From positions 1 to 6,194 of the forward strand of contig JAUVBC010000141.1 of the NCBI GenBank assembly GCA_030591405.1: DNA of 6,194 bases, given 5' to 3'. Source of the DNA: Candidatus Zixiibacteriota bacterium (GTDB lineage: Bacteria; Zixibacteria; MSB-5A5; GN15; PGXB01). The translations under genes were made by a program, and so were the position numbers. The first letter of the stretch is position 1. Each line of letters starts with the position of its first letter. The notes beneath the pieces are model-generated. The model saw nothing but the letters and a program-made list of their open reading frames with translations. It did not search any database and was not told the origin of the DNA. Below are positions 6,152 to 6,194 of the stretch, one piece after another.

Positions 6152-6194
6152 GTGATAAAATTAAAAGCAATTCGAATACTACCCGTTATTCTCC
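6152..6194 (+). CDS. Possible start of a gene running off the right edge
   Basis: From the GTG at 6152 a frame stays open for 14 codons to the edge and reads M-I-K-L-K-A-I-R-I-L-P-V-I-L. Two Lys and one Arg lead into a hydrophobic run, like the beginning of a signal peptide or membrane anchor. It lies just after the candidate promoter at 6117-6144. The implied leader would be very short and no Shine-Dalgarno is visible. It is too short to identify, and the real start may lie elsewhere. Confidence 0.3.
   Translation, partial: MIKLKAIRILPVIL

Overview
This window comes from a bacterial chromosome and holds five recognisable housekeeping or envelope genes, one unrecognised membrane-protein gene and a possible gene start at the right edge. 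An LpxH-type lipid A enzyme points to a Gram-negative (diderm) bacterium. The S-adenosylhomocysteine hydrolase looks like the short form seen in Thermotoga and archaea. With moderate to low GC and start codons that are only sometimes preceded by a Shine-Dalgarno, this fits an uncultivated diderm lineage, perhaps of the FCB/Zixibacteria kind. That placement is inference and the sequence does not prove it.

Left part (1-3326, minus strand): three tightly packed genes read right to left. They are a sugar-phosphate nucleotidyltransferase with a beta-helix tail (2340-3326), S-adenosylmethionine synthetase metK (1159-2322) and S-adenosylhomocysteine hydrolase ahcY (1-1156), whose last codons lie beyond the window. 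The gaps are 17 and 2 bases, so they probably form one operon. MetK makes SAM, methyltransferases turn it into SAH, and AhcY removes SAH, so two steps of the activated methyl cycle are made together.

Middle (3327-3468): a divergent, AT-rich promoter region of 142 bases. It has possible promoter elements for both directions and repeated short motifs.

Plus-strand pair (3469-5044): an lpxH-like UDP-2,3-diacylglucosamine diphosphatase followed after one base by panC (pantothenate synthetase). They are probably cotranscribed, with a weak candidate terminator just past panC.

Right part (5053-6194): a convergent minus-strand gene for a two-pass membrane protein with a large extracytoplasmic domain, AT-rich and not recognised. 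Upstream of it a consensus -10 hexamer sits in the loop of a strong inverted repeat, the layout of a repressor operator. A plus-strand promoter-like pair and a GTG-initiated open frame then run off the end. There are no RNA genes, mobile elements or CRISPR arrays, and no clear novel multi-gene system. The least explained part is the membrane gene with its putative operator.
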